Source: Bacillus wiedmannii
GTDB lineage: Bacteria > Bacillota > Bacilli > Bacillales > Bacillaceae_G
Assembly: GCF_001583695.1 (NCBI RefSeq)
Contig: NZ_LOBC01000008.1
Span: 62,001-126,000 of the forward strand
Length of the DNA stretch: 64,000 nucleotides
Direction of reading: 5' to 3'
Shown: positions 16,589 to 25,025 of the stretch, piece by piece
Layout of the letters: every line of letters starts with the position of its first letter
Numbering within the stretch: position 1 is the stretch's first letter
Translations under genes and position numbers: made by a program
The notes under the pieces: generated by a model
Seen by the model: only the letters and a program-made list of their open reading frames with translations
Database searches by the model: none
What the model was told of the DNA's origin: nothing

Positions 16589-17884
16589 CTACTTAGAATC
16601 CCCTTCAATTCGATAGTTTGCTTTCAAACAATCTATTTCTTCATACCCTTGCAACGTATGTAGAATATAATCATAATCAGCAAGAGACGCACGATGCGTC
16701 ACAATTACAATTTCAGCCTTCCCTTTCTCTTCAAGCGGCATTTGAATAATCTTTTCAAAGCTAACGCCACGCTCAGAGAATAATGAAGTAATTTTTGCAA
16801 ATACACCAATTTCATCTTTTACATGAAGTCTTAAAAATTTCTTCACAACAATTTCGTCTGGCTCTTTTAATACCTTTTTATACTGCGGGGATACCGCACT
16901 ATTTCCGTTTACACCTAATCGAATATTTTGCATTACAGCTACTAAATCTGAAACAACAGCTGTTGCTGTCGGTAAACTTCCTGCACCTGGTCCATAAAAC
17001 ATCGTTTCTCCGACCGCTTCACCATACACATATACAGCGTTATATTCGTTTTGTACGGCCGCAAGAGGATGTGTATTTGGAAGTAGTGTCGGTTCAACCG
17101 TCACCTCTAATTTTTCACCATCTCGCTTCGCAAGACCGATTAATTTAATCGTGTATCCTAAACTCTTACTGTATTCAATATCTTCTTCTGTAATAGAAGT
17201 AATCCCTTTTACCTTCACATCTCCAAGCTCTACATTTGTAGAAAAACCAAGGGTAGCCAAAATCGTCATTTTTCTCGCTGCATCTAAACCTTCCACATCT
17301 GATGTTGGATCTGCTTCTGCAAATCCAAGTTGTTGGGCTTCTTTTAACACGTCGTTATATGCTCTCCCTTCATCTGACATTTTCGTCAAAATAAAATTTG
17401 TCGTTCCATTTACAATTCCCATTACTTTCGTAATAAGATCTGAAGAAAGTCCTTCTACGATACTTCTTAAAATCGGAATCCCTCCGGCTACACTTGCTTC
17501 ATAAAACAAATCTGCTTTATTATCTTTGGCTACCGCTAAGAGTTCCACCCCATGTAACGCCATTAAATCTTTATTGGCAGTCACAACATGCTTCCCACTT
17601 TGTAAAGCTTGCAAAATATATACTTTTGCATCATCAATGCCACCCATCACTTCAATGACAACGTCAATATTTGGATTATCTAAAATTTCATTTGCATCTT
17701 GTGTTAATAGAGTAGAAGGTACCTCTACCTCTCTCTCTTTTTCAATATTTTGTACTAGTACTTTCGTTACTTTTACAGGACAACCTACTTGGTGTATAAG
17801 TCGCTCTTGATGATCTGTAATGATACGAACTACACCACTACCAACTGTCCCAAGACCTAATAAACCAACTTGAATTTCTTTCAT
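16589..17884 (-). CDS. hom: Homoserine dehydrogenase
   Basis: A 431-residue NAD(P)-dependent enzyme that reduces aspartate semialdehyde to homoserine, the branch point to threonine and methionine. The Rossmann motif is GLLGLGTVGSGVV (residues 7-19), and the catalytic block GIVNGTTNFILTKM lies near 166-179 with the Lys/Asp-rich segment ADPTSDVEGLDAARK near 201. A C-terminal ACT domain (about 350-425) provides feedback control. ATG 17884 has GAGGGGTGG 8 bases upstream; the in-frame GTG at 17896 lies inside that site. It is the third gene after metY and metA, 144 bases downstream of metA, and has no partner thrC/thrB here. This points to a methionine-dedicated copy. Confidence 0.95.
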   Translation of the reverse strand: MKEIQVGLLGLGTVGSGVVRIITDHQERLIHQVGCPVKVTKVLVQNIEKEREVEVPSTLLTQDANEILDNPNIDVVIEVMGGIDDAKVYILQALQSGKHVVTANKDLMALHGVELLAVAKDNKADLFYEASVAGGIPILRSIVEGLSSDLITKVMGIVNGTTNFILTKMSDEGRAYNDVLKEAQQLGFAEADPTSDVEGLDAARKMTILATLGFSTNVELGDVKVKGITSITEEDIEYSKSLGYTIKLIGLAKRDGEKLEVTVEPTLLPNTHPLAAVQNEYNAVYVYGEAVGETMFYGPGAGSLPTATAVVSDLVAVMQNIRLGVNGNSAVSPQYKKVLKEPDEIVVKKFLRLHVKDEIGVFAKITSLFSERGVSFEKIIQMPLEEKGKAEIVIVTHRASLADYDYILHTLQGYEEIDCLKANYRIEGDSK

Positions 17885-18027
17885 AATACTGTCCACCCCT
17901 CAAAAATTGTGTTTAGATGAAATTATATGAGTAAAAAATCTGAAAAACAATGTTTTTTGAACATTCGGAAAAATACAAGCTAATCTTTACAAAGAAAACG
18001 TTACCACCCACGTGTTACACAATCTTT

Positions 18028-18933
18028 TTATAGTACATAAGGGGTTTCTTGATACACGTAATAATTCAGCCAATTAGAGAATAATAGATTCCCATGGCTC
18101 CTCCACCTTACAAGCGGTTTCTCATTTGGATTATTATGCTTAAAATAATTTTTCGGCACATCAATATTTAACCCTTTTTGGCGGTCCCGTTCATATTCTT
18201 GCTTTAGCGTATCACAACTATATTCACTATGCCCGAGCGCAAACACTTGCCTTCCTTCTTGCCCAATGACAAGGTGAACACCCGCTTCCTCAGAATTTGC
18301 TAATAATGTTAAGTCTTTCACCTCTCTAATATCACTCTCTCGTACTTCTGTATGACGAGAATGCGGGGCAAAAAACAATTCATCAAACCCTTGTAACAAT
18401 TTCACATGTTGCTCACGAACTTCATGTTCAAATACACCGAACATTTTTTCCTTAAGAGGATACTTTGGAACACCATAATGATGATACAAGCCAGCCTGTG
18501 CCCCCCAACAAATATGAAGCGTAGATGTTACATTCTTTTTTGAATACTCCATAATACGTTTAAGCTCTTCCCAATAATCTACCTCTTCAAAAGAAAGAGT
18601 TTCAACTGGTGCTCCTGTAATAATAAGTCCATCAAATTTCTCATTCTCAATATCACGAAATGTTTTATAGAAACTCGTTAAATGGTCCTGCGCTACATTG
18701 CGAGACAAATGTGATTCCATATGAAGTAAGTGAACATCTAATTGCAACGGTGTGTTGCCAATTAAACGAAGTAATTGCGCTTCTGTTTCTTGCTTTGTAG
18801 GCATTAAATTTAAGATAGCAATTTTCAATGCCCGGATATCTTGTGTTTCTGCTCGCTCTTTCGTCATTACAAAAATATTTTCCTTCTGCAACACTTTGCG
18901 AGCTGGTAAATCTCTATCAATTATGATCGGCAT
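18028..18933 (-). CDS. metA: Homoserine O-acetyltransferase (MetA family)
   Basis: A 301-residue glutamine-amidotransferase-fold acyltransferase activating homoserine for methionine synthesis. The catalytic cysteine is C142 in [16 protein letters not shown], with H235 in the HSEYS segment. Residue 111 is glutamate ([15 protein letters not shown]). In the MetA family Glu111 has been shown for the B. cereus enzyme to select acetyl-CoA, whereas Gly gives succinyl-CoA use. The product should therefore be O-acetylhomoserine, the substrate of the adjacent MetY. The start overlaps the metY stop by 17 bases. Confidence 0.96.
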   Translation of the reverse strand: MPIIIDRDLPARKVLQKENIFVMTKERAETQDIRALKIAILNLMPTKQETEAQLLRLIGNTPLQLDVHLLHMESHLSRNVAQDHLTSFYKTFRDIENEKFDGLIITGAPVETLSFEEVDYWEELKRIMEYSKKNVTSTLHICWGAQAGLYHHYGVPKYPLKEKMFGVFEHEVREQHVKLLQGFDELFFAPHSRHTEVRESDIREVKDLTLLANSEEAGVHLVIGQEGRQVFALGHSEYSCDTLKQEYERDRQKGLNIDVPKNYFKHNNPNEKPLVRWRSHGNLLFSNWLNYYVYQETPYVL

Positions 18934-20215
18934 GTTCTTTGCCTCCGACTAGCGCTGCTTCTAAATCTGCAATAATATCAGAAACATCTTCTATACCAAC
19001 CGATAAACGAATTAAATCTGATGTAACGCCAGCTAGACGCTGATCTTCAGCACTTAATTGTCTATGCGTTGTGCTAGCAGGATGTATAACACAAGTTCGT
19101 GCATCCGCTACATGCGTTACGAGAGTTGCTAGTTTTACATTTGCGATAAATTCTTTCGCTGCTTCTAATCCGCCCTTAATACCGAATGTTAAAACACCAC
19201 TAGCACCTTTTTTCAAATACGTTTGTGCTAACGAGTAATTTTCATTGCTATCTAATCCCGGATAATTCACCCATTCAATACGTTCATGGTTAGCAAGCCA
19301 CTTAGCAACTGCGAGAGCATTTTCACTATGACGCTCCATTCTTAAATGTAGCGTTTCTAAGCCGATATTGCTAATATACGCATTGAATGGGCTCATACAG
19401 TTTCCATAGTCTCTTAATAATTGAACACGTGCCTTCACAATATACGCTGCTGCACCAAAATTTTGAACGTAACTTACGCCGTGATAACTTGGATCCGGTT
19501 CAACAAGTTCAGGATATTTCCCATTTGTCCAATCGAAGTTCCCTCCGTCAATGACAATGCCGCCTAAAGAGCTTGCATGACCATCAATATATTTCGTCGT
19601 AGAATGAACGATAATATTTGCTCCGTGCTCGAATGCTTGGCATAAATAAGGAGTTGCTAATGTATTATCCACGATAAAAGGTACTTCTAACTCTTTCGCT
19701 GCATCTGAAAATTCTTTGAAATTTAAAACGTTCATCGCTGGATTTCCTAACGACTCCGCATAAACAAGTTTCGTCTTATCATTAGCAAGGGCCACAATTT
19801 CATCAGCAGTTAAATTCGGATTAAAGAACGTAACATCAATACCAAGCTTACGCAAACTCACTCCAAATAAATTAAACGTCCCGCCATAAACTGTGGAAGA
19901 ACAAAGCAAGTGGTCTCCGCTACTACAAATATTTAAAACAGCAAGCATAATAGCAGCCTGCCCAGAAGCCGTTGCAACAGCTCCTACACCACCCTCTAAA
20001 TCCGCTAGCTTTTGCTCAAATGCAGCTAAAGTAGGATTTCCAATACGCGTGTAGATATATCCTTCTGCCTCTAAGTTAAATAAGGCCGCTAAATCATCCG
20101 AAGTATCGTATTTATACGTTGTACTTTGATAAAGCGGTAAAACACGCGGTTCACCATTCTTTGGCGTATAGCCACCTTGCACACAAATTGTTCCTTTTCC
20201 CCATGATTCTCCCAT
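18917..20215 (-). CDS. metY: O-acetylhomoserine sulfhydrylase (aminocarboxypropyltransferase)
   Basis: A 432-residue PLP enzyme of the Cys/Met metabolism family. It makes homocysteine from O-acetylhomoserine and sulfide. Seen features are [12 protein letters not shown] near residues 83-94, [13 protein letters not shown] near 185 and the PLP lysine in [10 protein letters not shown] near 206-215. A C-terminal segment ends [17 protein letters not shown]. The insert-rich length (about 430) distinguishes MetY from the shorter MetI/MetC. It is the first gene behind a SAM-I riboswitch and terminator. metA overlaps its 3-prime end, so the substrate-making enzyme is translated with it. Confidence 0.96.
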   Translation of the reverse strand: MGESWGKGTICVQGGYTPKNGEPRVLPLYQSTTYKYDTSDDLAALFNLEAEGYIYTRIGNPTLAAFEQKLADLEGGVGAVATASGQAAIMLAVLNICSSGDHLLCSSTVYGGTFNLFGVSLRKLGIDVTFFNPNLTADEIVALANDKTKLVYAESLGNPAMNVLNFKEFSDAAKELEVPFIVDNTLATPYLCQAFEHGANIIVHSTTKYIDGHASSLGGIVIDGGNFDWTNGKYPELVEPDPSYHGVSYVQNFGAAAYIVKARVQLLRDYGNCMSPFNAYISNIGLETLHLRMERHSENALAVAKWLANHERIEWVNYPGLDSNENYSLAQTYLKKGASGVLTFGIKGGLEAAKEFIANVKLATLVTHVADARTCVIHPASTTHRQLSAEDQRLAGVTSDLIRLSVGIEDVSDIIADLEAALVGGKEHADHN

Positions 20216-20243
20216 CTCTCATTCTCCTTTCTTCTTATACAAA

Positions 20244-20287
20244 ATAAAAAAACTGCTCCTTTCCTGAAAACAAGAAAGGAGCAGTTT
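20244..20287 (-). terminator. SAM-controlled attenuator terminator ahead of metY
   Basis: On the minus strand AAACTGCTCCTTTC pairs exactly with GAAAGGAGCAGTTT around a 10-base loop, then TTTTTTATTTT. It lies between the SAM-I aptamer and metY, about 25 bases downstream of the aptamer, as in S-box leaders. Confidence 0.9.
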
Positions 20288-20311
20288 GAAAACACGCTCT
20301 AAAGGCTCTTT

Positions 20312-20412
20312 CTTATCTTTCAGGATTATTACCTGCAGGATTTGGCACAATTCCGTTATACGGCTGTTGCCAAGGTTTCATCGGGCCTGTCCCTCCACCT
20401 TTTCTTGATAAG
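20312..20412 (-). ncRNA. SAM-I riboswitch (S-box) aptamer
   Basis: Read on the minus strand, the leader begins CTTATCAAGA and ends GAAAGATAAG (P1 helix). The conserved S-box core lies between them: GGTGGAGGGACAGGCCC, then GATGAAACC, GGCAACAGCC, and GTGCCAAATCC. All joining regions are present. Binding of S-adenosylmethionine should stabilise P1 and let the downstream terminator form, which turns off metY-metA-hom when methionine is plentiful. Confidence 0.96.
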
Positions 20413-20729
20413 ACTATGCAATTACCGTTGATTTTATAGCAATAATTTCCTAATGTCAATCAGTTTTTCTGAATGTTCTAAATTAAATACAAAGAATTTG
20501 ACATGCATAACAAAAGAAATATATTCCATATTCATTTGAAAAAGACCTTTTAAAACCCTCGATTACTATATAAAATTAAGTAAGTAGTTTAACTGTATAA
20601 CATTTCAAATTCTCACAAGACCTCAATATATTGAATAAGCCAACCTCTCAAAAAGATACTATACATATTCATTTCGCAGGAGCATATTGAATCCTTTCAA
20701 CATTAAAGCTTACATAACGGAGGTATAAC
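20413..20729. other. Intergenic region between the metY leader and the ClC-type gene
   Basis: It holds the minus-strand metY promoter (20431-20459) and the ribosome binding site of the plus-strand ClC-type gene. The rest is AT-rich without an open frame or clear RNA structure. Confidence 0.6.
20431..20459 (-). promoter_or_regulatory. Vegetative (sigma-A) promoter of the metY operon
   Basis: On the minus strand TTGACA is followed after 17 bases by TAAAAT. It sits just upstream of the SAM-I aptamer, placing the transcript start a few bases before the P1 helix. Confidence 0.75.
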
Positions 20730-21962
20730 ATGACAAATACAAAGGACATGCACTATATACTCGTCCTATACGGCATTCTTTTAGGCTCTATAGTAGGAGC
20801 TACAGTCTGGCTATTTTTAGTTACAATAAATATCGGCATTCACTTTATTTGGGGATACTTACCTACTATTTTCTCTTCTCCCCCGTATTACACTATTTGT
20901 GTAACAACTATCGGTGGTATTCTCGTTGGTTTAACCCAAAAATACTTCGGCACATATCCACGTCTTATGCCGGAAGTGATGGGTGAATATAAAAAAACAG
21001 GTAGAATTGAATACCGTTTTGTACATAAAGCTACTTTAACTGCGATTATCGTTTTAATATTTGGAGCTAGCTTAGGTCCCGAAGCAGCACTTGTTGGAAT
21101 TATCGGTGGACTTTGTACATGGGTAGGGGATCGCTTTACATTCGCCTTAAAAGGAATGAATGAACTAACAGAGGTTGGAATTGGCGCTACTTTAAGTGTA
21201 ATTTTTAACGCACCATTATTCGGTTATTTAGCTCCAAATGAAAATGAGGGTGAGCAAATTAACGAATTTTCTAAAGGAAAAAAAGCAATTGTATATTTAG
21301 CTACCACTTTCGCTGGCTTTTCCGTTTATTTATTACTTAGTAAATTCGATAATCGCGGATCCTTTATCGTTAATTTTGGAGAAGGTTCCCTTTCTCTTAA
21401 TGAATGGATTGCCTTTCTACCACTTGCTAGTATTGGTGCTATAGTTGGTTTCTTTTATTTCAAATTTGAATTCACATTAGAGAAATTAATCCATCCCTTC
21501 AGGGAATACAAACTATCACTTGGTATTATCGGTGGTATTTTATTAGGAATTACAGGAACTGTTCTCCCGTACACATTATTCTCAGGAGAACACCAATTAA
21601 AAGATTTAGTCGTTGAATGGAGTCATTTATCCTTCTGGGTATTACTTCTTTCAGGTGTTTTAAAATTATGTATTACTGCCGTTTGTTTAAATACAGGCTG
21701 GCGCGGTGGACATATTTTCCCAATTATATTTGCTGGATCTAGTATCGGATATGCTATAGCTTCCATTATCCCGATAGATCCAATCGCTTCGGTAGCCATC
21801 GTCACGACAGCAATTTCAAGCTATGCATTAAGAAAACCAATTGCTATAACATTACTATTACTCATGTTTTTCCCGCTCAATTTACTATTACCGATGCTTG
21901 GAGCGGCAGCGATTGGTAATGCATTTCCACTTCCTAAAAATAACGAAGCTACAAACGAATAA
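20730..21962 (+). CDS. ClC-family ion channel/antiporter-like membrane protein
   Basis: A 410-residue protein with about 10-12 membrane segments and ClC-like blocks. GASLGPEAALVG (residues 112-123, E118) occupies the place of the canonical GREGPxV gating segment. TLSVIFNAPLFGY near 152 matches the A-(A)FNAPL helix. GWRGGHIFPIIFAGSSIG near 324 matches the GxFxP-type ion-binding segment, here with IFP. The first GSGIP block is not obvious (PRLMPEVMGEYKKTG is in its place). This points to the divergent YfeO-like branch, whose ion is not established. A GGAGGT site precedes the ATG. Confidence 0.8.
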   Translation: MTNTKDMHYILVLYGILLGSIVGATVWLFLVTINIGIHFIWGYLPTIFSSPPYYTICVTTIGGILVGLTQKYFGTYPRLMPEVMGEYKKTGRIEYRFVHKATLTAIIVLIFGASLGPEAALVGIIGGLCTWVGDRFTFALKGMNELTEVGIGATLSVIFNAPLFGYLAPNENEGEQINEFSKGKKAIVYLATTFAGFSVYLLLSKFDNRGSFIVNFGEGSLSLNEWIAFLPLASIGAIVGFFYFKFEFTLEKLIHPFREYKLSLGIIGGILLGITGTVLPYTLFSGEHQLKDLVVEWSHLSFWVLLLSGVLKLCITAVCLNTGWRGGHIFPIIFAGSSIGYAIASIIPIDPIASVAIVTTAISSYALRKPIAITLLLLMFFPLNLLLPMLGAAAIGNAFPLPKNNEATNE

Positions 21963-22004
21963 AAATAGGCAGTAGGGACAAAAGTTCCACTGCCTATTTT
22001 TATT
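21961..22004. terminator. Bidirectional terminator between ClC-type gene and YjjG-like gene
   Basis: Stem AAAAATAGGCAGT / ACTGCCTATTTTT overlapping the stop codon of the plus-strand gene, with flanking A and T runs. Confidence 0.87.
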
Positions 22005-22698
22005 ACACACGTTGCTTCAATAACGTGTATAACTCTTCAAAATTTTGTACTTCATATGTTGGCACAATCTCGCTATTATTTGATTTCTTTTCTGGATTAA
22101 ACCAACAAGTATCAATTCCCGCTACATATCCACCTTTCATATCAGCACTTAACGAATCCCCAATAATGAGCCCTTCTTCAGGGGAAAAATTAGGAATTCG
22201 TTCAAAAACATAATCAAAATACTCTTTCATCGGCTTTTGGAATCCCGTATCTTCAGAAACGAAAATATCTTTAAACAAGGCATGTAATCCTGCATTACGT
22301 AAACGTTTATCTTGCGTCTTAGAAATACCATTTGTCACTATATATAAATCGTACTCACTTTGAATTTGACTTATAAATTCAAACGCACCTTGCATAAGTT
22401 GGTCTCCTTCTTCTAAGTAGCTACGATAATTATTTTCGAATAATACTCCATCTACTTCTTCCCCGTACTCTTTAAACAAAATTGAAAACCGCGTATTTAC
22501 AACTTCATCACGGTTCATTTCACCTTCCTCAAAAGCATCCCAAAGACTTTTATTAATTTTTTTATAGTGCCCTTCAATCTCGCTAGTTAGAGGAATCCCT
22601 TTCTCTTCAAACAGCATACGTAACGCCATTTTCTCCGCCTTCTGAAAATCTAACAATGTATCATCTACATCAAATAGCAATGTTTTATATTTTTTCAT
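22003..22698 (-). CDS. YjjG-family noncanonical pyrimidine nucleotidase (HAD)
   Basis: A 231-residue HAD phosphatase. Motif I is LFDVDDTLLDF (D10/D12), a helical type-I cap follows, motif II is YIVTNGISKTQ near residue 118, motif III is K154 in FQKPMKEYF, and motif IV is IIGDSLSADMKGG near 176. The TNG plus GDSLSADMKGG pattern fits the YjjG/YfnB group, which removes phosphate from modified dUMP/dTMP analogues (house-cleaning). The ATG follows GAAGGG. It is convergent with the ClC-type gene and shares its terminator. Confidence 0.87.
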   Translation of the reverse strand: MKKYKTLLFDVDDTLLDFQKAEKMALRMLFEEKGIPLTSEIEGHYKKINKSLWDAFEEGEMNRDEVVNTRFSILFKEYGEEVDGVLFENNYRSYLEEGDQLMQGAFEFISQIQSEYDLYIVTNGISKTQDKRLRNAGLHALFKDIFVSEDTGFQKPMKEYFDYVFERIPNFSPEEGLIIGDSLSADMKGGYVAGIDTCWFNPEKKSNNSEIVPTYEVQNFEELYTLLKQRV

Positions 22699-22804
22699 AA
22701 GCCCTTCACACTCTCTTTTCTACAAAAACAAATTTACGTAAATCGTATCATTCCTTCTTGTAAACATAATAGGAGATATCTCATACTAAACATGAGGTGA
22801 AAAT

Positions 22805-23476
22805 ATGAAAGTCAGCAAAAATAGCGAAGAAATCTCTCATTACATGCAAAGTTACAACTTCCATACTCTTTTTTCTTTTGATGTCTTACCGTATGCTGAA
22901 CTACATTCCTTTCAAAAGAGAGAAAGGATATGTAATGAAGGCGTTGATGTTCCTTATCTTTATTACTTAATTTCCGGAAAAGCGAAAATATATATGAGTC
23001 ACAAAAACGGGAAGGTCTCCTTAATTAACTTTATTCAAGCACCTTCATTCATAGGAGAACTAGGGTTAATTGGCGTTGAATCCGTTACGAAAACGGTGGA
23101 AGTGATTGAAGATTGTATGTGCTTAGCGCTTCCTCTTAAAGATTGTCAGCATCTTTTGTTGCAAGATGCTACCTTTCTACAGAAACTATGTAAATTTATC
23201 GGCGAAAAAACAATTCGCCGAACAGAAAGTTACGCCAAAAACAATAGTTATCCGTTCGAAAATCGATTAGCGGCGTTTATTCTATTAACAGAACAAAATA
23301 ACAGTTATACAGAAAAACATACCGAGGCTTCGGAATACTTAAATGTCAGCTACCGCCATCTTTTATACGTATTAAACCAGTTTTGCCAGCAAAATTACTT
23401 AAAAAAAGACGGAAGAACCTATTACATACAAGATCGAATTCAATTAGAAAAACTGGCTGATGAACTTAAAATATAA
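22805..23476 (+). CDS. Crp/Fnr-family transcriptional regulator (YeiL-like)
   Basis: A 223-residue regulator. An N-terminal cyclic-nucleotide-binding-like barrel (residues about 20-125) carries ISGKAKIYMSHKNGK and IGELGLIG. A dimer helix follows, and then a winged helix at about 155-215 (EYLNVSYRHLLYVLNQF). The glycine-arginine phosphate-binding cassette of cAMP-binding Crp is not intact, and no Fnr-type N-terminal cysteine cluster is visible, so the effector is unknown. The sequence resembles YeiL. GAGGTGA precedes the ATG, and it has its own terminator. Confidence 0.85.
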   Translation: MKVSKNSEEISHYMQSYNFHTLFSFDVLPYAELHSFQKRERICNEGVDVPYLYYLISGKAKIYMSHKNGKVSLINFIQAPSFIGELGLIGVESVTKTVEVIEDCMCLALPLKDCQHLLLQDATFLQKLCKFIGEKTIRRTESYAKNNSYPFENRLAAFILLTEQNNSYTEKHTEASEYLNVSYRHLLYVLNQFCQQNYLKKDGRTYYIQDRIQLEKLADELKI

Positions 23477-23519
23477 AAAAAAGTAGCATTAACGTTTACC
23501 TGTTAATGCTACTTTTTTC
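23477..23519. terminator. Bidirectional terminator between Crp/Fnr regulator and azoreductase
   Basis: A 17-base stem AAAAAAGTAGCATTAAC / GTTAATGCTACTTTTTT with an 8-base loop. Confidence 0.9.
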
Positions 23520-23540
23520 GAGTGACGATTCTATTTTCAA

Positions 23541-24167
23541 TTAAAATTTACTTGCCACTTTAGCTGCTTCTTCAAGACCAGCTGTAATGATCTCTTCTGC
23601 TTTATCTGGGAATTGGTTATGTCCTTCAATAACTACTGTTTCCATATTTGTTGCACCGAAGAAGCCCATCATGCTTGCTACATATTTAACAGCCATTTCT
23701 ACTTCAGCTGCTGGACCTTCAGAATATACGCCGCCGCGCGCATTTAATAATGCAATCTTCTTATCTCCAATTAGACCAACTGGACCTTCTGGCGTATATT
23801 TAAACGTTTTGCCAGCTCGGTTTAAATAATCAATATATGTGTGTAGTACTGCTGGAATCGTTAAGTTCCATAATGGGAAACCGAAAACGACTTTATCAGC
23901 TTCTAAAAATTGATTTAAATACTTATCAGCAACTGCTACTGCTTTTGCTTCCTCTTCAGTTAAATCAAATCCTTTACCTGCTTTGAATGTACCATTAATC
24001 ATATCTACGCCTACATATGGTAATTCTTCTTTATATAAGTCAAGTTCTACTACTGTATCATTCGGATGTGCTTCTTTATAGTTTGCTAAAAATGCCTCGT
24101 ATAATTTCACACTAACTGCTTGTTCCGCTGGGCGGTTGTTTGCTTTTACAAATAAAACTGTTGCCAT
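23541..24167 (-). CDS. azoR: FMN-dependent NADH-azoreductase
   Basis: A 208-residue flavodoxin-fold enzyme (AcpD/AzoR family). It reduces quinones and azo compounds with NADH and protects against electrophile stress. Visible features are the N-terminal FVKANNRPAEQAVSVKL flavin phosphate segment, the FPLWNLTIPAVLHTYID loop near residues 97-113, and ARGGVYSEGPA near 143, which contacts the isoalloxazine ring. AGGAGG precedes the ATG. It lies downstream of a NarL-type two-component operon in the same direction, but a terminator stands between them. B. cereus-group genomes carry several such paralogues. Confidence 0.93.
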   Translation of the reverse strand: MATVLFVKANNRPAEQAVSVKLYEAFLANYKEAHPNDTVVELDLYKEELPYVGVDMINGTFKAGKGFDLTEEEAKAVAVADKYLNQFLEADKVVFGFPLWNLTIPAVLHTYIDYLNRAGKTFKYTPEGPVGLIGDKKIALLNARGGVYSEGPAAEVEMAVKYVASMMGFFGATNMETVVIEGHNQFPDKAEEIITAGLEEAAKVASKF

Positions 24168-24309
24168 TGTTTTTCCTCCTAGTACTCACTCTTCTGTTGT
24201 TATATGCTTTCAAAAAAGGTATCCCTTGTAATTGTTGTTTTGTTGCTTACAAACATATTTTATCTTTATATCAAGACAATTTCGTCCTCACATAGACGTA
24301 TTTTTCCAT

Positions 24310-24337
24310 AAAAAAAGTCCACCTTCTAAAGGCGAAC
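24310..24337 (-). terminator. Terminator after the NarL-type response regulator
   Basis: On the minus strand GTTCGCCTT pairs with AAGGTGGAC (two G-U pairs in RNA) around a 3-base loop, followed by seven T. Confidence 0.75.
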
Positions 24338-24357
24338 TAGGTCTTACGACTTTTGTC

Positions 24358-25005
24358 TTATACAATTCCATTTTTCACTGCATATAATGCTGCTTGCGTG
24401 CGATCAGATAAATTCAACTTACTCAAAATACTACTTACATGCGCTTTTACCGTTTTTTCTGTAATAACTAAAACAGAAGCAATCTCTTTATTACTCATCC
24501 CTTTAGCTAATAGCTGCAACACTTCATTTTCTCTCGCCGTTAGCACATCCACTTGAATAGAAGGTTCTTCTTCCTTTTCTTCCACAGGTAATGTTTGAGA
24601 GAGAAGAGTATTTGCTATATCTGGATGTAATTGAATATTACCTTTATATGCGCTTCGAATAGCTTCAACAAGCTGATCGGGTTCTACATCTTTTAAAATA
24701 TACCCACTTGCCCCCGCCCTTAACGCTGGTAAAACATGCGCCTGATCAGAAAAGCTGGTTAATACAATTACTTTCACATTTGGATATTCTTTTTTGATGC
24801 ACGCCGTCGCCTCGACACCATCCATTTCGGGCATATATAAGTCCATTAGTACAACATCAGGATGTGTCTCCCCTACTTTCACTAATGCCTCTTTCCCATT
24901 ACTTGCTTCTCCAACTAGCTCTAAGTCTTCCTGTGTACTTAAGAAAAATGCTAATCCTTTTAAAACGACTGTATGATCATCAACTAACAATACTTTTATT
25001 TTCAC
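24358..25005 (-). CDS. NarL/LuxR-type response regulator
   Basis: A 215-residue regulator. The receiver domain (1-120) has the acidic pair D9-D10, phosphoacceptor D55 in VLMDLYMPEMDG, and K105 in ILKDVEPDQL. A LuxR-type helix-turn-helix lies at 150-212 (LTAREVLQLLAKG pattern, NKEIASVLVITEKTVKAHVSSIL). The start is GTG 25005, 6 bases after GAGGGA. It begins 20 bases after the stop of the sensor kinase gene, so the two form one operon. The neighbouring azoreductase and the sensor cysteine cluster suggest redox or oxygen control (inference). Confidence 0.94.
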   Translation of the reverse strand: MKIKVLLVDDHTVVLKGLAFFLSTQEDLELVGEASNGKEALVKVGETHPDVVLMDLYMPEMDGVEATACIKKEYPNVKVIVLTSFSDQAHVLPALRAGASGYILKDVEPDQLVEAIRSAYKGNIQLHPDIANTLLSQTLPVEEKEEEPSIQVDVLTARENEVLQLLAKGMSNKEIASVLVITEKTVKAHVSSILSKLNLSDRTQAALYAVKNGIV

Positions 25006-25025
25006 AAACTTCCCTCATTTTCACA

